Assembly (NCBI GenBank): GCA_021790955.1
Contig: JAJYFI010000122.1
Location: 1 to 5,676 of the forward strand
From: a bacterium
Lineage (GTDB): Bacteria; Elusimicrobiota; Elusimicrobia; UBA1565; UBA9628
Direction: 5' to 3'
Length of the DNA stretch: 5,676 bases
Both the position numbers and the translations under genes were made by a program. Every line of letters starts with the position of its first letter. The stretch's first letter is position 1. Shown here one piece after another: positions 5,491-5,676 of the stretch. A model generated the notes under the pieces. That model was not told where the DNA came from and did not search any database. It was given only the letters and a program-made list of their open reading frames with translations.

Positions 5491-5676
5491 CGCATCGCCC
5501 GGGCGGCGCGCCGCTCAAGCTTCTCTCCGTCGTCATACCGGCGCGCGACGAGGAGGGCTGCATCGCCTCGACGGTCGAGCATCTCCACGTCGAGCTGAGG
5601 CTTCATCAAGTCCCCCACGAGATCGTCGTCGTCGACGACGGCAGCTCGGATCGTACCCGGGATATTCTGAAGCGGC
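5487..5676 (+). CDS. Family 2 glycosyltransferase (dolichyl-phosphate mannosyltransferase/DPM1-like), 3'-truncated by the window edge
   Basis: Only the first 63 codons are in the window. After a short basic leader (VTHRPGGAPLK) the GT-A domain starts with LLSVVIPARDEEGCI (residues 12-26), followed by a helix and then EIVVVDDGSSDRT, the nucleotide-binding strand with its conserved Asp pair. The ARDEE and VVDDGSSD motifs are characteristic of GT2 enzymes of the DPM1/polyprenyl-phosphate glycosyltransferase type, which move a sugar from a nucleotide donor to a lipid or glycan acceptor at the membrane. The DxD motif and any C-terminal membrane helices lie beyond the edge, so the acceptor class is open. 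GTG at 5487 overlaps the previous TGA (GTGA) and has a CGGAG seven bases upstream. It is the third gene of the coupled operon, so it probably uses the product of the two epimerases (inference). Confidence 0.88.
   Translation, partial: MTHRPGGAPLKLLSVVIPARDEEGCIASTVEHLHVELRLHQVPHEIVVVDDGSSDRTRDILKR

Overview
The window is GC-rich (by eye, not computed), with codons ending mostly in G or C. It looks like part of a bacterial surface-polysaccharide (O-antigen or capsule type) locus, because four of five genes are sugar-nucleotide short-chain dehydrogenase/reductases (SDR) or family 2 glycosyltransferases. The organism cannot be named from the sequence. Density is high: both junctions of the forward operon overlap by 4 bases and intergenic gaps are under 100 bases.

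Layout. (1) Bases 3-1043, plus strand: 3' part of an NAD-dependent epimerase/dehydratase whose N-terminus lies off the left edge. Its last ~130 bases look frame-disrupted, with the coding pattern moving to another frame that ends at 1101. (2) Bases 1108-2277, minus strand: a complete AAA_14/DUF4143 ATPase, convergent with gene 1, with a probable leaderless promoter in a small AT-rich patch. (3) Bases 2362-3300, minus strand: a complete GT2 glycosyltransferase of the rhamnosyltransferase-like type. (4) A 34-base divergent intergenic region holding an AAATCAT..GCTAC direct repeat. (5) Bases 3335-4420, 4417-5490 and 5487 to the right edge, plus strand: two related CDP-paratose-2-epimerase-like SDR proteins and the start of a DPM1-like GT2 glycosyltransferase, joined by two identical GTGA stop/start overlaps.

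Likely joint role (inference): the SDR enzymes make or interconvert an NDP-activated sugar and the glycosyltransferases transfer sugars to a glycan or lipid carrier. The ATPase is the outlier and probably an accessory cassette. The most interesting points are the Tyr-to-Phe change at the expected catalytic position of the first epimerase of the pair, with its neighbour intact; the promoter geometry of the ATPase; the direct repeat between the divergent genes; and the frame change at the end of gene 1. No RNA gene, CRISPR array, insertion sequence or origin was seen, and no stretch over 300 bases lacks a gene.
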